From contig CAWFXQ010000012.1 in assembly GCA_963819845.1 (NCBI GenBank), positions 310,001 to 374,000 on the forward strand: DNA of 64,000 nucleotides, read 5' to 3'. A program made the translations under genes and the position numbers. Origin of the DNA: DATAGF01 sp963819845. Lineage in GTDB: Bacteria; Actinomycetota; Thermoleophilia; Miltoncostaeales; Miltoncostaeaceae. The notes beneath the pieces are model-generated. The model made no database searches. It worked only from the letters and a program-made list of their open reading frames with translations, and had not been told where the DNA came from. This document shows positions 61,815 through 64,000 of the stretch, in pieces (position 1 is the stretch's first letter; each line of letters begins with the position of its first letter).

Positions 61815-62898
61815 GCCGCGCCGTCGTTGTCACCGTCGAGTCCCGAGGGGTCGCTCGGGTACCGGTTGAGGTACTCCTGCGCCGTAGTGCCGTCGGCCAG
61901 TGGGAAGTCGTCGCAGTTGTAGGCGTCGCTCGGCGCAGGAGTAGGCAGGGTTGCCGGCCTTGGCGCGGGCGTCGGCCTCGAGACGATCGGCCTAGCCGCT
62001 TTCGCACATGGCGAGCGCACGAGCCTGCGTGGCGAGACGACGGCGAAGCGGCGGCCGTTCCAGCGCAGCTCGCGGACCGCGAAGCGGCCGGGGCAGTAGG
62101 TCGGATCCATGGGTCCGTAGACCGCGGCGGTCTCGGTGAGCGTGCGACCGCGGGCGCTCACGTCAACCTCGGCCGGCCTGCGTGCAGACAGTACGACACG
62201 CGCGATTCCGCCGTGCTCGGTGACAACGAGGAACGCCTGCGGGCCTCTCGCGCCGCCGGAGCTCACCTCGACGATCGCGTCGGCGCGGCCGTCGCCAGTG
62301 AGCTCCCGGAAACGAACCCAGCTGGGTCCGGCAAGGTGGAGCTCGTCGAACCTCTCGCCCTGGCTGATCCAGGCGCGCACTTTTCGGGGGACGCGTCGGC
62401 TGGCCAGGAGCGTGGCGATGACCGCCGCTCGATCGAGCCGATCGTCGGGTCCCGCTCGACCGTCGCAAGGGTGCCGGTGACGACCAGCGCGGGCTGGGGG
62501 TCTCCGAAATCGTCGTCTTGGACGAGGTAACCACAGAGCCGCGCCGGACCCCGCCGGACGAAGATCTCCTCTTCCTCGACGAAGTCGCCCTCCGCGAGAC
62601 GCCGGAAGGGTGCCCCCGCGGGGCTGCGCATGACCCAGATGCCATCGCCGAGTTCGTACTCTGGATCGTCGGCCGGGCAGTCCTCGACCTCTTGGTCGTA
62701 GTGCACGTACAGCCTCGTCCCCTCGCTCGGCGCCACGCCCTGGGCGGTGACCGCCATGGCGCGCTCGCCGTCTCGGTGACCCTGCCCGAGAGTCGCGCTG
62801 AGGCTGAGGGCAGGCGCCTGCTGTGCTCCGGCCGGAGCTACGAGGGCAAGCAGAGTGAACAGAACCAGACCTGTGGCGGATGCGATCAGACGCAGCAC
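61805..62898 (-). CDS. Secreted protein with C-terminal Excalibur-like domain (one frameshift)
   Basis: Signal helix SATGLVLFTLLALVAPAGA, a beta-rich domain (GTRLYVHYDQEVEDCPADDP, RRGPARLCGYLVQDDDF), then, after a shift near 62428, VIATLLASRRVPRKVRAWIS, FRELTGDGRADAIVEVSSGG (FG-GAP-like), and a C-terminal Excalibur-like end (YNCDDFPLADGTTAQEYLNR, GLDGDNDGAACE). The two halves join smoothly at IERAAVIATLLAS. Function unknown, outside the cell. The stop overlaps the thermonuclease start, so they may be co-expressed. Confidence 0.65.
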
Positions 62899-62967
62899 TG
62901 CCCCTCCGGGACGGCGAACAGGTCGAGGGTCAAAGACAGGTGACTCGCCTCATAAGCGAGGCCGTTC

Positions 62968-63936
62968 TCAGTTGATGACGCTCAAGGAGCCGACACCACT
63001 CCCTGAGACGGTGTTGGTGAGGTTCTCGACGAGCACCTGGACCTCGTAGGTCCCGAGCGGGAACGAGTCCTCAAAGGTGTAGTAGAGGTCGTTGCAGGCC
63101 CGGGTCTGCGAGGCCGGATAGCCACCCTCCGCCAGGACCGATCCGCCCTGCACGACCCGGAAGGTGTAGACGAAGTCGTTGACGGCGCCGGGCGTGTGGT
63201 CGCAATAGCTCGCGCTGATCTCGACGAAGGGCCCGCGGTCGGTGGTGGCCACGTTGGAGACAACCGGCCCCGGCGGGGCGGGGGGGCGGCGGGCGAGAGG
63301 CGCGGCGGGGGGGGAGCGGTGTGGACGTTTGCCAGGAGCGCTTGGCGAAGTCCGGTGAGGTCGCCCACCCCGGCGCTCGTGATGCCTTTCGGGACCGTGG
63401 GGAGCTCAGCGAAGACAAGCCGGTAGCGCGCGAGCATGCGGCGCGCCTGGGCCTGGAGCTCGGGGACGCGGTCGGGCGCGGTCTCGGCGTCTGCGTCAGG
63501 AAGGCGCGCCAGCGAGGCCAGATAGGTGCGGTGCGCCTGTGTCGCGCGGGACAACGCACCGCGAGCGGCGTGCTCGCGGGGGCCCGTCTCGATGTCGGCG
63601 AGCCGTTCGCGCGCGTTCTGAACGACCAGGAGTTGCTGAGTCGCCATCCGTCCAACCCTCGCGACGTCGTCGGCGCCTGAGGCGCTGGTCAGGACGCGCC
63701 CGGTCACCTCGGCCGAGTCGGTGAGCCGGCCGATCGGACCCGTGACGGCTGCGACGTACTCGGCCGAGGGTCCTGGGGGCGGAGGCGGCGGCGGCGGGCT
63801 CCGCCGTGGCGCTGCCCCCTCTCACGAAGAGCACGACCACAGCGGCCACGAGGCCGAGCACCACAATGCCGGCGACCGGCAGCGTCCAACGGAGCAGGGT
63901 CATGCCGGGCCGCGGCTCGGGGTCCTTCTCACTCAT
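62968..63936 (-). pseudogene. Broken membrane-anchored coiled-coil protein with Ig-like C-terminus
   Basis: N-terminal membrane helix (TLPVAGIVVLGLVAAVVVLF), then a helical region (QLLVVQNARERLADIETGPR, LQAQARRMLARYRLVFAELP), then a C-terminal beta domain (VSNVATTDRGPFVEISASYC, FRVVQGGSVLAEGGYP). These are in three frames, with breaks in G runs near 63780-63800 and 63275-63315. GGAGGGAG precedes the ATG at 63936. Upstream to base 64000 only promoter-like sequence is seen. Family not recognised. Confidence 0.5.
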
Positions 63937-64000
63937 CCTGCGCTCCCTCCGAAAATTAAGACTGCAATCAGGACCTCGGCCCGTCGAGCGCCCGGCTGAA

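Overview
The window is very GC-rich DNA with many GTG starts, 1-4 bp gene overlaps (ATGA/GTGA) and strong third-position G/C bias. It looks like chromosome from an actinobacterium. F420-type enzymes (LLM oxidoreductase, deazaflavin nitroreductase family), a UbiA prenyltransferase of the futalosine-menaquinone type, an actinobacterial-style caa3 oxidase with ctaB, and large LuxR-ATPase regulators point to class Thermoleophilia or a near relative. That placement is inference; no rRNA is present. The many single-base indels inside otherwise intact genes, often at G/C runs, suggest an unpolished or metagenome-derived assembly.

Layout. 1-2 kb: ccmB (cut by the window edge), ccmA and a menaquinone-type UbiA. 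2.1-3.2 kb: a mobile mystery protein A/B pair (HTH regulator plus Fic protein) behind an AT-rich operator region. 3.3-7.5 kb: glycerophosphodiester phosphodiesterase, a LuxR-ATPase regulator and a SnoaL-like protein. 7.6-16.1 kb: a mainly minus-strand respiratory block with ctaC, ctaD (carrying a C-terminal Usp-like domain across a frameshift), ctaE, a lipoprotein cytochrome c, SDR and D-Ala-D-Ala dipeptidase, and upstream of it an MFS transporter, ctaB and a small membrane protein. 16.2-21.4 kb: an FAD amine oxidase-like protein, a 163-bp perfectly centred imperfect palindrome, then the glycolate oxidase operon glcDEF. 21.4-26.3 kb: moxR-DUF58-VWA-VWA and an HtrA-like protease. 26.3-29.9 kb: a DEAH helicase with Arg-rich tail, a coupled small protein and a LytR_C-domain protein.

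30-36 kb: an LLM oxidoreductase/benzoate-CoA-ligase fusion, an alpha/beta hydrolase and a SthA transhydrogenase, all frameshifted, then a TVP38 membrane protein and a nitroreductase-family protein. 36-40 kb: a zinc module (Zur regulator convergent with a four-gene Znu ABC operon). 40-47 kb: two secreted alpha/beta hydrolases, a lone IS3-type HTH protein, and a NarL-type two-component system. 47.3-55.9 kb: two blocks bounded by partial copies of the 3' half of a tRNA-Arg(CCT) gene; the complete tRNA is at 55865-55937. The blocks carry an aldehyde dehydrogenase and a LuxR-ATPase (left), and a GYD protein, a decayed hydrolase fragment and two M23 peptidases (right). This looks like tandem integration at a tRNA, though no integrase survives.

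56-64 kb is a run of small, mostly secreted or membrane proteins, nearly all broken by one or more frameshifts; the thermonuclease with an Excalibur-like tail is the main intact gene. Several genes have a TAnnnT -10 box only 6-8 bases before the start codon, which suggests leaderless transcripts.
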